Below the pieces are notes generated by a model. The model had not been told where the DNA came from. It saw nothing but the letters and a program-made list of their open reading frames with translations, and did not search any database. Below are positions 55,070 through 63,315 of a DNA stretch of 64,000 bases, piece by piece. The position numbers and the translations under genes are program-made. This stretch comes from Palsa-883 sp963847615. Lineage in GTDB: Bacteria > Pseudomonadota > Alphaproteobacteria > Acetobacterales > Acetobacteraceae. Every line of letters starts with the position of its first letter. Position 1 is the stretch's first letter. The DNA lies in assembly GCA_963847615.1 (NCBI GenBank), contig CAWKAN010000016.1:496001-560000 (forward strand), read 5' to 3'.

Positions 55070-56611
55070 ATGGCTGCGCACGACGACTTCCAGCCGGTCC
55101 AGCACCGGGCGATCATCACCGTCTGCACCATGGGTGCGACGCTGATGCAGGCGCTCGACCAGACGATCGCCAACGTGGCGCTGCCCTACATGCAGGGCAG
55201 CCTGTCGGCCTCGGCCAACGAGATCACCTGGGTGCTGACCTCCTACATCACCGCCGCGGCGATCATGACCGCGCCGGTCGGCTGGTTCGCCTCGCGGTTC
55301 GGGCGCAAGCGGTTCTTCCTCGCCTGCCTGGCGGGCTTCACCGTCACCTCGATGATGTGCGGCGCGGCGCAGTCGCTGTCGCAGATGGTGCTGTTCCGCA
55401 TCCTGCAGGGCATGTTCGGCGCCGCCCTGGTGCCGCTGTCGCAGTCCACCATGCTGGACATCTACCCGCCGGAGAAGCGTGGCGAGGCGATGGCGATCTG
55501 GGGGGTCGGCGTGATGATCGGCCCGATCCTCGGCCCGACCCTGGGCGGCTACCTGACGGAAATCTACAACTGGCGCTACGTGTTCTACATCAACCTGCCG
55601 TTCGGCATCCTGGCCAGCGTCGGGCTGCTGCTGTTCATGCCGCGCGGCCGCGGCAGCGCCCTGCGCTTCGACTGGATCGGCTTCGCCGTGCTGTCGATGG
55701 GCATCGGCGGGCTGCAGCTCATGCTCGACCGCGGCCAGGACCAGGACTGGTTCACCTCCTCGGAGATCGTCATCGAGTGCGTGCTGGGCGGGCTCGGCGT
55801 CTACCTGTTCGTGGTGCACCTGTTCACCGCGCCGCATCCGATGATCCGTCCGGGTATATTTCGCGACAGGAATTTCTCCGCCGGGCTGGCCATGATGTTC
55901 GCGATGGGCACCATCCTGGTGTCCAGCTCGGCGCTGATGGCGCCGTGGCTGCAGACCCTCGCCAACTACCCGGTGGCAACGGCGGGGCTGGTGATGGCGC
56001 CGCGCGGCATCGGCACCATGGCGGCGATGATGTTCGCCGGGCGCTTCTCCACGCGCATCGATCCGCGTCTGCTGATGGGCCTGGGCGTCGGCCTGCTGTG
56101 CTGGTCGATGTGGGTGATGACCGGCTGGACGCCGGACGTGGGCGAGCGCCACGTGGCGCTGGTGATCGTGGTCCAGGGCATCGGTCTGGGCCTGGTGTTC
56201 ATCCCGCTGCAGGTGGTGGCCTTCGCCACGCTGCCCGGGGCACTGCGCACCGACGGCGCGTCGCTGTTCAGCCTGTTCCGCAACATCGGCGCCGCGGTCG
56301 GCGTGTCGGTGACCTCGACCCTGCTGGCGCGCAACGCGCAGGTGCTGCACGCCGAGATCGGCGCCTATGCCAACCCGTTCAACCGCGCGCTGCAGCACGG
56401 CGCGGCGCAGCATTGGCTCGATCCGGCCCACCCGCACGGGGCGGTGCTGCTCGACCACATGATCAACCAGCAGGCGCAGATCATCGCCTATATGAACGAC
56501 TACCAACTGATGATCTTCACCACCGCCCCGGCGCTGCTGCTGCTGCTGCTGATGCGCCGGCCGCCCAGGACCGCCAAGCCCCCGAAGGAGGGGCACGCGG
56601 CGATCGATTGA
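55070..56611 (+). CDS. DHA2 family MFS multidrug efflux pump (EmrB-like)
   Basis: A 513-residue pump with 14 predicted helices. TMGATLMQALDQTIANVALP is the typical first helix. NEITWVLTSYITAAAIMTAP, GWFASRFGRKRFF (motif A) and GVGVMIGPILGPTLGGYLTE (motif C) are all present. It expels hydrophobic drugs or organic ions in exchange for protons and works with the EmrA-like adaptor. The long C-terminal helix pair FTTAPALLLLLLM ends in a charged tail. No other gene follows on this strand. Confidence 0.9.
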   Translation: MAAHDDFQPVQHRAIITVCTMGATLMQALDQTIANVALPYMQGSLSASANEITWVLTSYITAAAIMTAPVGWFASRFGRKRFFLACLAGFTVTSMMCGAAQSLSQMVLFRILQGMFGAALVPLSQSTMLDIYPPEKRGEAMAIWGVGVMIGPILGPTLGGYLTEIYNWRYVFYINLPFGILASVGLLLFMPRGRGSALRFDWIGFAVLSMGIGGLQLMLDRGQDQDWFTSSEIVIECVLGGLGVYLFVVHLFTAPHPMIRPGIFRDRNFSAGLAMMFAMGTILVSSSALMAPWLQTLANYPVATAGLVMAPRGIGTMAAMMFAGRFSTRIDPRLLMGLGVGLLCWSMWVMTGWTPDVGERHVALVIVVQGIGLGLVFIPLQVVAFATLPGALRTDGASLFSLFRNIGAAVGVSVTSTLLARNAQVLHAEIGAYANPFNRALQHGAAQHWLDPAHPHGAVLLDHMINQQAQIIAYMNDYQLMIFTTAPALLLLLLMRRPPRTAKPPKEGHAAID

Positions 56612-56624
56612 TACCGGCGGCGGC

Positions 56625-56651
56625 AAGCAAGTCAAGCAAGTCAAGCAAGTC
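56625..56651. repeat. 9-bp tandem repeat
   Basis: Three exact AAGCAAGTC units followed by a partial unit. It lies just after the EmrB stop codon. Confidence 0.75.
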
Positions 56652-56660
56652 AAGAAGTGA

Positions 56661-56828
56661 TCAAGCGGACACAGAGTTACACAGAGTGTCCACAGAGTTT
56701 CACAGAGAAAGCAAATGGCGCTGCGCGCAAAATATTCTGAGCTGCGCAGCCGTCATCAGCGCGAAGCGCCAATAAATACTTCTCTGTGAAACTCTGTGGA
56801 CACTCCGTGTAACTCTGTGTCCGCTTGA
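56661..56828. mobile_element. Inverted-repeat element (MITE-like)
   Basis: Arms 56661-56709 and 56780-56828 are 49 bases each, 48 of them complementary (TCAAGCGGACACAGAG and onward, with ACACAGAG/CACAGAG steps). The 70-base centre has its own GGCGCTGCGCGC/GCGCGAAGCGCC hairpin. There is no ORF. It could be a mobile non-coding element or a transcribed hairpin. Confidence 0.6.
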
Positions 56829-57151
56829 TTATACCAGGCGTCCGAATGATCAACTCTTCGGCGGTGCCACCAGGTCATGCCGGGCGTAGGCCAGCACCGA
56901 CGGGTTTGCTTGCTGCACGAAGGCAAGTCATGGATGGCCGGCCTGCGCCGGCCATGACGTGGTGGGCGCCGCCGATGGGTCAATCTTTTCACCGCCTGGT
57001 ATGACTTACTTTCCCACGTTGCCGCGACCCCCGAAAGATCAGTGTGGGCAGTCCAGCCAAGCCGGCGACACGGGCCAAATGTGGCCATCCTGCCCACCGG
57101 GGCGCGAGGCGGCACAACCGCGATCGATTCATTCATTGTTTGGGTGTTGCC

Positions 57152-58954
57152 TTACCTGCCCGCGCCGTGCGGCGTCAGGCGGCGGCGCCCGAGCGGGCGG
57201 ATGTCAACGTGCGGCGGCACCATCGCCTTGATGTCGGCCTGCAGTTCCGCGCGTTTCTCGTGGATCGAGGCGATCACCGGGCCCATGGCGATCCCGACAT
57301 CGACCAGCGCCGCCTCGGCCAGTTGCAGGCTGGCTTCGATGGTTTCCGGCACCGCGTCGGTGGCGCCGGCGCGATACAGCTGCGCGGCGTGCGCGGCATC
57401 GCGCGCCCGGGCGACGATCACCAGCCCCGCCCATTCGGCCCGCGCCGCGGCCACCAGCGCGTTGGCGATCGCCGGGGCGTCCAGCGTCACCACCAGGGCG
57501 CGCGCGGAGTCGAGGTCCAGGTGGCGCAGGATCTCGATCCGCGTCATGTCGCCGTAGTAGACCGCGCGGCCGCGCTTGCGCTGCTGCGCCACCCGATCGG
57601 CGTCGCTGTCGAGCGCGACATAGGGGACGCGGTGCGCCTCCAGCAGGGCCGCCACGGTCTGGCCGACCCGGCCGAACCCGGCAAGGATGACCCGCGGCGC
57701 CGCGTCGTGCGTCGCCGGCAGCAGCAGGTCCGGGTCGATCGGGCGCGGGCCGGCGCGCGGGACCAGCCTGGCGCCGAGTTTCGACAGCAGCGGCGTGCTG
57801 ATCATGGTCAGCGCCGCGACGAACAGCACCAGCCCGGCGGTGCGGGCGTCGAGCAGCCGGTGCGCCAGGGCGACGGTGACGATGACGAAGCTGAACTCGC
57901 CGCCCGGCCCCAGCAGCAGCCCGGCCTGCGCGCCGCCGCTCCAGGTCTGCCCGAAGCCCCGCGCCAGTCCGCTGACGATCAGCGCCTTCAGCGCCACCAG
58001 GCCAAGCGCCGCGCCGAGTATGACCGCGGGATGCCCGAGCAGCATGCGCAGATCGAGGCTCATGCCGATCGAAATCAGGAACAGCCCGACCAGCAGCCCC
58101 TTGAACGGCTCGATCGTCACCTCGACCTGGCGGCGGTATTCGGTACCGGCCAGCAGCAGCCCGCCGATCAGCGCGCCGAGCGCCATCGACAGCCCGGCCG
58201 CGGCGGTGGCCAGCGCGGTGGCGATGACCACCAACAGGCAGGCGGCGACGAACAGTTCCTCGCTCTTGGTGCGGGCGACGCTGCGGAACAGCGGGCGCAG
58301 CGCCAGCCGGCCGAGCGCCGCGATCGCCGCGACGGCGAGCAGCGCCTGGGCGATGGCTTGGCCGAAACCGGCCAGGCTGCGCGCGCCAGCGGCGGGATCC
58401 AGCGCGGCGACGACGAACAGCACCGGCACAACGGCCAGGTCCTGGAACAGCAGGATGGCGAAGCTGGCGCGGCCGGGCGGGGTGCCGAGGCGTTTTTCCT
58501 CCGCCAGCACCTGCAGCACGATGGCGGTCGACGACATCGCCAGCGCCAGGCCGACCACCGCGGCGGCGATCGGCGGGGCGCCCAGCAGCAGCGCGGCGCC
58601 GGTCAGCGCCGCGGCGCAGGCGGCGAGCTGCAGCGCGCCCAGGCCGAACACCAGCCGGCGCATCAGCCACAGCCGCTCGAGCGACAGCTCCAGCCCGATC
58701 ATGAACAGCAGCAGGACGACGCCGAGATCGGCGATGGCGCGGATTGCGGCGGGGTCGCCGATCGTCACGACGCCGAGCCAGGGGTCGGCCGCCACCAGCG
58801 CGCCGAGGCCGTACGGCCCGACGACGATGCCCACCAGCATGAAGCCGAGCACCGGGCTGAGCTTGAGGCGGTGGAACAGCGGAATGACCACCCCGGCGGC
58901 GGCCAGGACGATCAGCGCGGCCTTGTAGCTGGCGAAGTCGAGCGGAGCCTCCAT
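57152..58954 (-). CDS. CPA2-type cation/proton antiporter with RCK domain (KefB/KefC-like)
   Basis: A 600-residue antiporter. About 12 membrane helices cover residues 10-395, including LSPVLGFMLVGIVVGPYGLG, LALAMSSTAIVLQVLAEEKR and the ion-site FQDLAVVPVLF. A Rossmann-type RCK/TrkA-N domain follows, with VILAGFGRVGQTVAALLEAH at about residue 425. It exchanges potassium or sodium for protons; classical KefC is gated by glutathione adducts. The ATG at 58954 is chosen because the upstream frame runs into a palindromic repeat. No ancillary KefF/KefG gene is adjacent. Confidence 0.85.
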   Translation of the reverse strand: MEAPLDFASYKAALIVLAAAGVVIPLFHRLKLSPVLGFMLVGIVVGPYGLGALVAADPWLGVVTIGDPAAIRAIADLGVVLLLFMIGLELSLERLWLMRRLVFGLGALQLAACAAALTGAALLLGAPPIAAAVVGLALAMSSTAIVLQVLAEEKRLGTPPGRASFAILLFQDLAVVPVLFVVAALDPAAGARSLAGFGQAIAQALLAVAAIAALGRLALRPLFRSVARTKSEELFVAACLLVVIATALATAAAGLSMALGALIGGLLLAGTEYRRQVEVTIEPFKGLLVGLFLISIGMSLDLRMLLGHPAVILGAALGLVALKALIVSGLARGFGQTWSGGAQAGLLLGPGGEFSFVIVTVALAHRLLDARTAGLVLFVAALTMISTPLLSKLGARLVPRAGPRPIDPDLLLPATHDAAPRVILAGFGRVGQTVAALLEAHRVPYVALDSDADRVAQQRKRGRAVYYGDMTRIEILRHLDLDSARALVVTLDAPAIANALVAAARAEWAGLVIVARARDAAHAAQLYRAGATDAVPETIEASLQLAEAALVDVGIAMGPVIASIHEKRAELQADIKAMVPPHVDIRPLGRRRLTPHGAGR

Positions 58955-59009
58955 CCGGCGCTTGTAACGGGTTTCCGCCGGCCGGGCATCCACGCGGCGG
59001 GTCGCGCGC

Positions 59010-59196
59010 AGGGCAATCGGGTGAAACAAAAGCAAGGCCGGGGCTTCGCCCCGGGCCCCACCAAGGGGCGCTGCCCGTTGGAACCCCGCCAAGGGCGAGC
59101 CTCTGGTGGGGGGGGCCAATGGTACCATGGGGGCAATGCCCCCCTGGCGGGGTTCGGGGCGGAGCCCCGACCTTGCTTCGTTCACCCGATTGCCCT
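59010..59196. repeat. Mosaic palindromic element, copy D (core deleted)
   Basis: Both inverted ends are present: AGGGCAATCGGGTGAA on the left and its mirror on the right. Their hairpins GGGGCTTCGCCCC and GGGGCGGAGCCCC also remain. The long central palindrome seen in the other copies is missing. The left CCAAGGGCGAG module runs straight into the right CTCTGGTGGGG module. It lies between divergent genes. Confidence 0.8.
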
Positions 59197-59253
59197 GGCG
59201 AACGGTCCCATTGTCCTGGAATCGGCCTGGCCAATCAGCTATGTTGGCTCATA

Positions 59254-59423
59254 TGGCGTTGACTGTTGGACGGCCCCGTAGGGCGGAAAAGCGCAGCGCC
59301 TTCCGCCATCGGATGGTGGCGGGATATGTTGTTGGGGACGTCGGCAGATGCGAGCGGCTCGCCCGGCGGTGGCGGAAGGCGCTGCGCTTTTCCGCCCTAC
59401 GGGCCGTCCAACCGTCAACGCCA
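59254..59423. repeat. Long inverted repeat, REP-like
   Basis: Arms 59254-59308 and 59370-59423 match with one mismatch and one gap (TGGCGTTGAC, GTTGGACGGCC, GTAGGGCGGAAAAGCGCAGC). The loop is 61 bases. The GTAGGGCGGAA part is related to the repeat after polA. It lies directly upstream of the DUF433 antitoxin gene. Confidence 0.8.
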
Positions 59424-59445
59424 TAAGAGCGGTTATGTTTGATCG

Positions 59446-59670
59446 ATGGTCTTCGCCCGCATCACCGTCAACCCTGCCGTCTGCACCGGGAAGCCCTGTC
59501 TTCGCGGGTTGCGGTTCCCCGTCGCGCGTCTGCTCGGCCTGCTTGCCGCGGGCGAAACGCGCGAGACGATCCTTGCCGAATATCCCTACCTGGAACCGGG
59601 GGATATCGATGAAGCCCTGCGCTACGCCGCCTTCCTCGCGGAGGACGAAACCGTCGAATTGGCGGTTTGA
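59446..59670 (+). CDS. DUF433 antitoxin (VapB-like)
   Basis: A 74-residue DUF433 protein. ITVNPAVCTGKPCLRGLRFP and GETRETILAEYPYLEPGDID are the family hallmark, with a winged-helix fold. DUF433 proteins are antitoxins of DUF5615 PIN-like toxins. The toxin frame starts four bases inside its stop (TTGA), the usual coupling. The antitoxin is intact while the toxin is broken. Confidence 0.85.
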   Translation: MVFARITVNPAVCTGKPCLRGLRFPVARLLGLLAAGETRETILAEYPYLEPGDIDEALRYAAFLAEDETVELAV

Positions 59671-60046
59671 GGTTCCTGATCGACATGCCGTTGTCGCCAG
59701 CCCTGGCGGCATGGCTTTCCCGGCAGGGGCACGACGCGGTGCACGCCATCGGCCTTGGGCTGCACAGCGCGCCGGACATTGACATTATTGCGCGGGCATT
59801 ATTGCGCGGACTCGGGGGGAACACAGGGTCAGCATCACGGCCGATCTCGATTATCCTCGGTTGCTCGCGCTCGCCCAGGCGGCCGAGCCGGGCGGCATTC
59901 TCTTTCGTGGCGGTGACTGGTCTGAACGTGAGGTGCGCGACCGCCTGGCGACCATCCTGCATGGCATCAGCGCAGCCGATATCGGCCAGAGCATTCTGAC
60001 CGTCGATCGTAGCCGCGTGCGGCGTCGACCCCTGCCGATTGGCTGA
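59667..60046 (+). pseudogene. DUF5615 PIN-like toxin, disrupted by a 14-bp duplication
   Basis: The first part, RFLIDMPLSPALAAWLSRQG then HDAVHAIGLG, has the PIN-type acidic start. After residue 43 the frame breaks. A 14-base unit ending GCGCGGG is present twice in tandem at about 59788-59817. Removing one copy restores one frame that continues HRVSITADLDYPRLLALAQ and ends at 60046. The restored gene would be 366 bases, 122 codons including the stop, the normal family size. As read, the toxin is truncated and probably inactive. It starts with TTG overlapping the antitoxin stop. Confidence 0.8.
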
Positions 60047-60105
60047 CGGTTCGCTCCCCGAGGGGGTATACCGGCACAAGACAGGAACAGGGCCGAGTTC
60101 GCACC

Positions 60106-60612
60106 ATGGTCAGGCTGCTGGGTATCGATCCGGGGCTGCGCTTCACCGGCTGGGGGATGATCGAGGTGGACGGCAACCGCCTGCGCCACATCGCCGACGG
60201 GGTGATCGCGACCAATTCCTCGACCTCGGTGCCGGAGCGGCTGAAGGTGCTGCACGACGCGCTGGCCGCGCTGCTGGCCGCGCATCGTCCGCAGGAGGCG
60301 GCGGTTGAGGAGACCTATGTCAACCGCAACGGCGCCGCGACCCTGAAGCTGGGCTACGCCCGCGGGGTGGCGCTGCTGGCCCCGGCGCTGGCCGGCATCC
60401 CGGTCACCGAGTACGGCGCCAAGTCGGTCAAGCTGGCGGTGGTCGGCACCGGCGGGGCGGACAAGACCCAGGTGCAGATGATGGTGCGCCGGCTGCTGCC
60501 GGGGGCGGCGATCCGCCGGGCCGACGCGGCGGACGCGCTGGCGGTGGCGATCTGCCACGCGCATCATCGCGCCAGCCGGCTGGCCTGGGCGGCCGGCGCG
60601 CGGCGCGCCTGA
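60106..60612 (+). CDS. ruvC: Holliday junction resolvase RuvC
   Basis: A 168-residue endonuclease that cuts Holliday junctions after RuvAB branch migration. LLGIDPGLRFTGWG carries the first catalytic Asp (residue 8). AAVEETYVNRNG carries the catalytic Glu. RRADAADALAVAICHAHH supplies the C-terminal acidic pair. All catalytic acids are present. ruvA and ruvB are not in the next genes, so the usual ruv operon is split here. The ATG at 60106 is the standard start. Confidence 0.92.
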   Translation: MVRLLGIDPGLRFTGWGMIEVDGNRLRHIADGVIATNSSTSVPERLKVLHDALAALLAAHRPQEAAVEETYVNRNGAATLKLGYARGVALLAPALAGIPVTEYGAKSVKLAVVGTGGADKTQVQMMVRRLLPGAAIRRADAADALAVAICHAHHRASRLAWAAGARRA

Positions 60613-60646
60613 GCGCGGCTGGCGCGATCCCGCGGTCGTTCGCGCC

Positions 60647-61222
60647 TCACCCCGGCCGCACGCCGATGGCCTGAACCATCGCGCCGACCGCGGCGCCCGG
60701 GGGCAGCCCGCTCTCGCGCACCAGGCTCCGCCAGGTGAAGAAGCTGAGCGCCAGGTGCAGGATCGCGCGCTGCTTGCTGTCCAGCTTTGCCCCGAGCACC
60801 GCGTGATAGGCCGCGAAGGACGCGCCGAACCGCAGTTCGATCATCTCTTTGGTCAGCGCGTGATATTCCGCGTCGCGCAGCACGCAGGCGGCCAGCCCGG
60901 CATTGCGCTCGTACCAGCCGTAAACCGCGCGCAGCCCGGTGCGCAGCCGCGCGGCCGGATCCTCGATGGCGCGCCATGGCTCGGCATCCGGCAGCGGGTC
61001 GCGCTCCACGGCCCGGGCCGAGCAGGCCAGGAACAGGCGCCGTTCATCGGGAAAATGGGCGTAGAACGTGTGCCGCTGCACGCCGGCCCGCTCGGCCACC
61101 ATGCTGATGGTGGTGAGCGCCGGCCCGACGCTGCCATGCAGGTCGACCGCGGCTTCGACGATGCGCCGCCGTGTCTCCGCCTGCTGCTCGGCGCGGCGCT
61201 TCAGGGTGTAGGTCCGCGGCAT
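60647..61222 (-). CDS. TetR/AcrR family transcriptional regulator
   Basis: A 191-residue repressor. The helix-turn-helix has RRRIVEAAVDLHGSVGPALT then ISMVAERAGVQRHTFYAHFP at about residues 18-58. The C-terminal domain includes FFTWRSLVRESGLPPGAAVG. It is divergent from a metallo-hydrolase gene over 141 bases with two palindromes between, so it probably represses that gene and itself. Ligand unknown. Confidence 0.85.
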   Translation of the reverse strand: MPRTYTLKRRAEQQAETRRRIVEAAVDLHGSVGPALTTISMVAERAGVQRHTFYAHFPDERRLFLACSARAVERDPLPDAEPWRAIEDPAARLRTGLRAVYGWYERNAGLAACVLRDAEYHALTKEMIELRFGASFAAYHAVLGAKLDSKQRAILHLALSFFTWRSLVRESGLPPGAAVGAMVQAIGVRPG

Positions 61223-61233
61223 GCTGATTCCAG

Positions 61234-61249
61234 TGCACGCTCGCGTGCA
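61234..61249. promoter_or_regulatory. Candidate TetR operator 1
   Basis: TGCACG-CTCG-CGTGCA palindrome, 12 bases before the TetR start codon on its own strand. It lies within the shared divergent promoter. Confidence 0.35.
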
Positions 61250-61279
61250 GTTGATATTGACGCGGCCGGCAGAATTCGA

Positions 61280-61293
61280 TACACGGATGTGTA
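61280..61293. promoter_or_regulatory. Candidate TetR operator 2
   Basis: TACAC-GGAT-GTGTA palindrome in the middle of the divergent intergenic region. Either palindrome could be the repressor site. Confidence 0.35.
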
Positions 61294-61363
61294 CGCTGAA
61301 AAAGCGCCGGCGTCCACCAGGCAAGCGATGCGGCCGGCAGCCGAGCGAGGACAGGAGGAACCC

Positions 61364-62119
61364 ATGGAAACCAGAATCGACGAAATCACCGGCGGCATCT
61401 ATCGGCTCTCGACCTTCGTGGCGGAGATCGCGCCGCCTGCCGGCTTCACCTTCAATCAGTTCCTCGTTCTGGGCGACGATCCATTGCTGTTCCACACCGG
61501 TCCAAGGGGCCTGTTTCCCCTCGTCCGGGCGGCCGTCAGTCGCGTGATTCCGCCCGAGCGGCTGCGCTGGATCAGCTTCGGCCACTACGAGGCCGACGAG
61601 TGCGGCGCGATGAACGAGTGGCTGGCGACGGCGCCGCGGGCCGAGGTGGCGCACGGCCAAACCGGCTGCATGGTCTCGCTGAACGACATGGCCGACCGCG
61701 CCCCCCGCGTCCTGCAAGACGGCGAGACCATCGACCTCGGCGACGGGAAGCGGGTCCGCTACCTCGACACGCCGCATGTTCCCCATGGCTGGGACGCGGG
61801 CGTGCTGTACGAGGAGGCGACCGGGACCCTGCTGTGCGGCGACCTGTTCACCCAGCTCGGCGATGGTGCCGCGTTGACCCAGGGCGATGTGGTCGGGCCG
61901 GCGATCGTCGCCGAGGACATGTTCCACTACTCCAGCCTGAACCCCGGCATGGGCGCGACGATCCGTGGGCTCGCGGAGCTGTCGCCGCGCACGCTGGCGC
62001 TGATGCACGGCCCGGCGTTTTCCGGCGATGGCGCGGCGGCGCTGCGCGCCCTGGGGGACGACTACGACCGCCGCGTTCGCGCCCGCATGCAAACCGCCGG
62101 GACCACCGCGCCCATCTGA
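61364..62119 (+). CDS. MBL-fold metallo-hydrolase (ODP-like)
   Basis: A 251-residue metallo-beta-lactamase-fold protein. GFTFNQFLVLGDDPLLFHTG is the ODP-like start seen in oxygen-binding diiron proteins of the FprA/NorV type. SFGHYEADECGAMNEWL replaces the HxExDH motif by H-x-E-x-D-E, and LLCGDLFTQLG and ALMHGPAFSGDG follow. The altered metal motif is the ODP-type pattern, suggesting a diiron oxygen or nitric-oxide sensor or reductase domain without its flavodoxin partner. AGGAGG precedes the ATG. A TetR gene is divergent. Confidence 0.75.
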   Translation: METRIDEITGGIYRLSTFVAEIAPPAGFTFNQFLVLGDDPLLFHTGPRGLFPLVRAAVSRVIPPERLRWISFGHYEADECGAMNEWLATAPRAEVAHGQTGCMVSLNDMADRAPRVLQDGETIDLGDGKRVRYLDTPHVPHGWDAGVLYEEATGTLLCGDLFTQLGDGAALTQGDVVGPAIVAEDMFHYSSLNPGMGATIRGLAELSPRTLALMHGPAFSGDGAAALRALGDDYDRRVRARMQTAGTTAPI

Positions 62120-62424
62120 TGCCAGCGGCCCGACAAGCTCGGGGCTTCGCCCCGAACCCCACCAAGGGGCTCCGCCCCTTGGATCCCCGCCAAGGGCGAG
62201 CCCTTGGAACCCTTCACTGGGAGTGGCTGAGGGGGAGGGGGCGTGTGGGCGAGGCGAAGGGGCGCCGTCCGGCGCTCCTTCGCCTCGCCCATGCGCCCCC
62301 TCCCCCTCAGCCACTCCCAGTCATGGAGTTCCAGAGGCTCCGCCTCTGGTGGGGGTCCAGGGGGCAAAGCCCCCTGGCGGGGTCTGGGGCGGAGCCCCAG
62401 CCTTGCTTCCTGCGCCCGGCGGCG
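62120..62424. repeat. Mosaic palindromic intergenic element, copy E
   Basis: It fills the space between two convergent stop codons almost exactly. Flanking hairpins are GGGGCTTCGCCCC, CCAAGGGGC/GCCCCTTGG, CCAGAGG/CCTCTGG and GGGGCGGAGCCCC. The 104-bp palindrome at 62217-62320 keeps CTGGGAGTGG and AGGGGGCG. It has GCTGAGGGGG in the outer stem, mirrored on the other arm, and its own core AGGCGAAGG. It could end both transcripts. Confidence 0.85.
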
Positions 62425-63291
62425 TCAGCGGTTCATCATCACGGGCAGGGCGGAGTTTTCCAGGACGTGGCGGGTGACGCCGCCGAGGATGAGTTGGCGC
62501 AGCCGGGAGTGCGAGTAGGCCCCCATCGCCAGCAGGTCGCAGCCGAAGTCGCGTGCCGCCGCCAGCAGCCCGGCGCCGACCACGCCGTTGATCGACTGGA
62601 ACATCACGATCTCGGCGTGCACGCCGTGCAGCGACAGGTAGGCGGCCAGTTCGGGTGCGGCCGGGCCGCGCCGCTGGTAGCCGTCGGCCGAGAGGATGCA
62701 CACGGCTTCGGCGCGCTGCAGCCAGGGCAGCGCCGCCAGCACCGCCGAGGCGGATTCGGCGGTGCCGTTCCAGCCCAGGCACACGCGCGTGCCGATGGAT
62801 GCCGGGGCGGTGCGCGGCGAGATCAGCACCGGCCGGCCGGAATCGAACAGCACGGCGTGCAGCGCGTCGGAGGAAGAAACGTCCTCGCCGGCGTCCGGGT
62901 GCGGCACCACGGTCAGGTCGGCGAGGCGCGCCTGCTGCGCCACCAGGTCCTCCTCGCGCCCGGTCACCGCGGCGAAGCTGGCCGTGGCGCAGCCGGCGTT
63001 CGGGCGCGCCTCGGCCACGATCACCTCGTGCTGGGCGACGAAACGGTCGAACATCGAGCGCACCGCGTGGGCGCGCTCGCTCGATTCCTTTTCCGTGGCC
63101 GACATCATTTCCTCGATCATCGCCCCCGACAGGCCCTCGCCGGCCAGCGGCGCGACGTCGCGGCTGTCGACCCGGACATGCAGCGCGGTGACATGCGCTT
63201 TCCACGACCGGGCGATGATCAGCGCGGTGGACAGCGCCGCTTCGCCGGCGGCGGTGCCGGTCAGCGGCAGCAGCAGCTTGCGGATGGCCAT
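62425..63291 (-). CDS. Universal stress protein (UspA family)
   Basis: A 288-residue protein with two USP-like halves. The first starts RKLLLPLTGTAAGEAALSTA. The second ends with LLAMGAYSHSRLRQLILGG and TRHVLENSALPVMMNR, the G-x-Y-x-x-S-R...GG-x-T nucleotide motif with a conserved end. It may bind ATP and act in stress response. It shares the overall plan of the USP at 51800 but is clearly diverged from it. It is downstream of the P-loop kinase gene on the same strand. Confidence 0.85.
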   Translation of the reverse strand: MAIRKLLLPLTGTAAGEAALSTALIIARSWKAHVTALHVRVDSRDVAPLAGEGLSGAMIEEMMSATEKESSERAHAVRSMFDRFVAQHEVIVAEARPNAGCATASFAAVTGREEDLVAQQARLADLTVVPHPDAGEDVSSSDALHAVLFDSGRPVLISPRTAPASIGTRVCLGWNGTAESASAVLAALPWLQRAEAVCILSADGYQRRGPAAPELAAYLSLHGVHAEIVMFQSINGVVGAGLLAAARDFGCDLLAMGAYSHSRLRQLILGGVTRHVLENSALPVMMNR

Positions 63292-63315
63292 GATTTGATA
63301 CTCCTCCCGTGCGGG

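Larger units (their letters stand above)
56612..57151. other. Intergenic repeats between the EmrB and antiporter genes
   Basis: No gene. It holds a 9-bp tandem array (56625-56651), a 49-bp inverted repeat pair (56661-56828) and a partial copy of the hairpin seen near intron 2 (56908-56960, TTGCTTGCTGCACGAAGGCA and onward). Confidence 0.65.

Noticed and set aside
62120..62424. Palindromic element as a simple bidirectional terminator
   Set aside because: It fits copies B and E, but copies C and D lie between divergent promoters, and the palindromes are far longer than terminators need.
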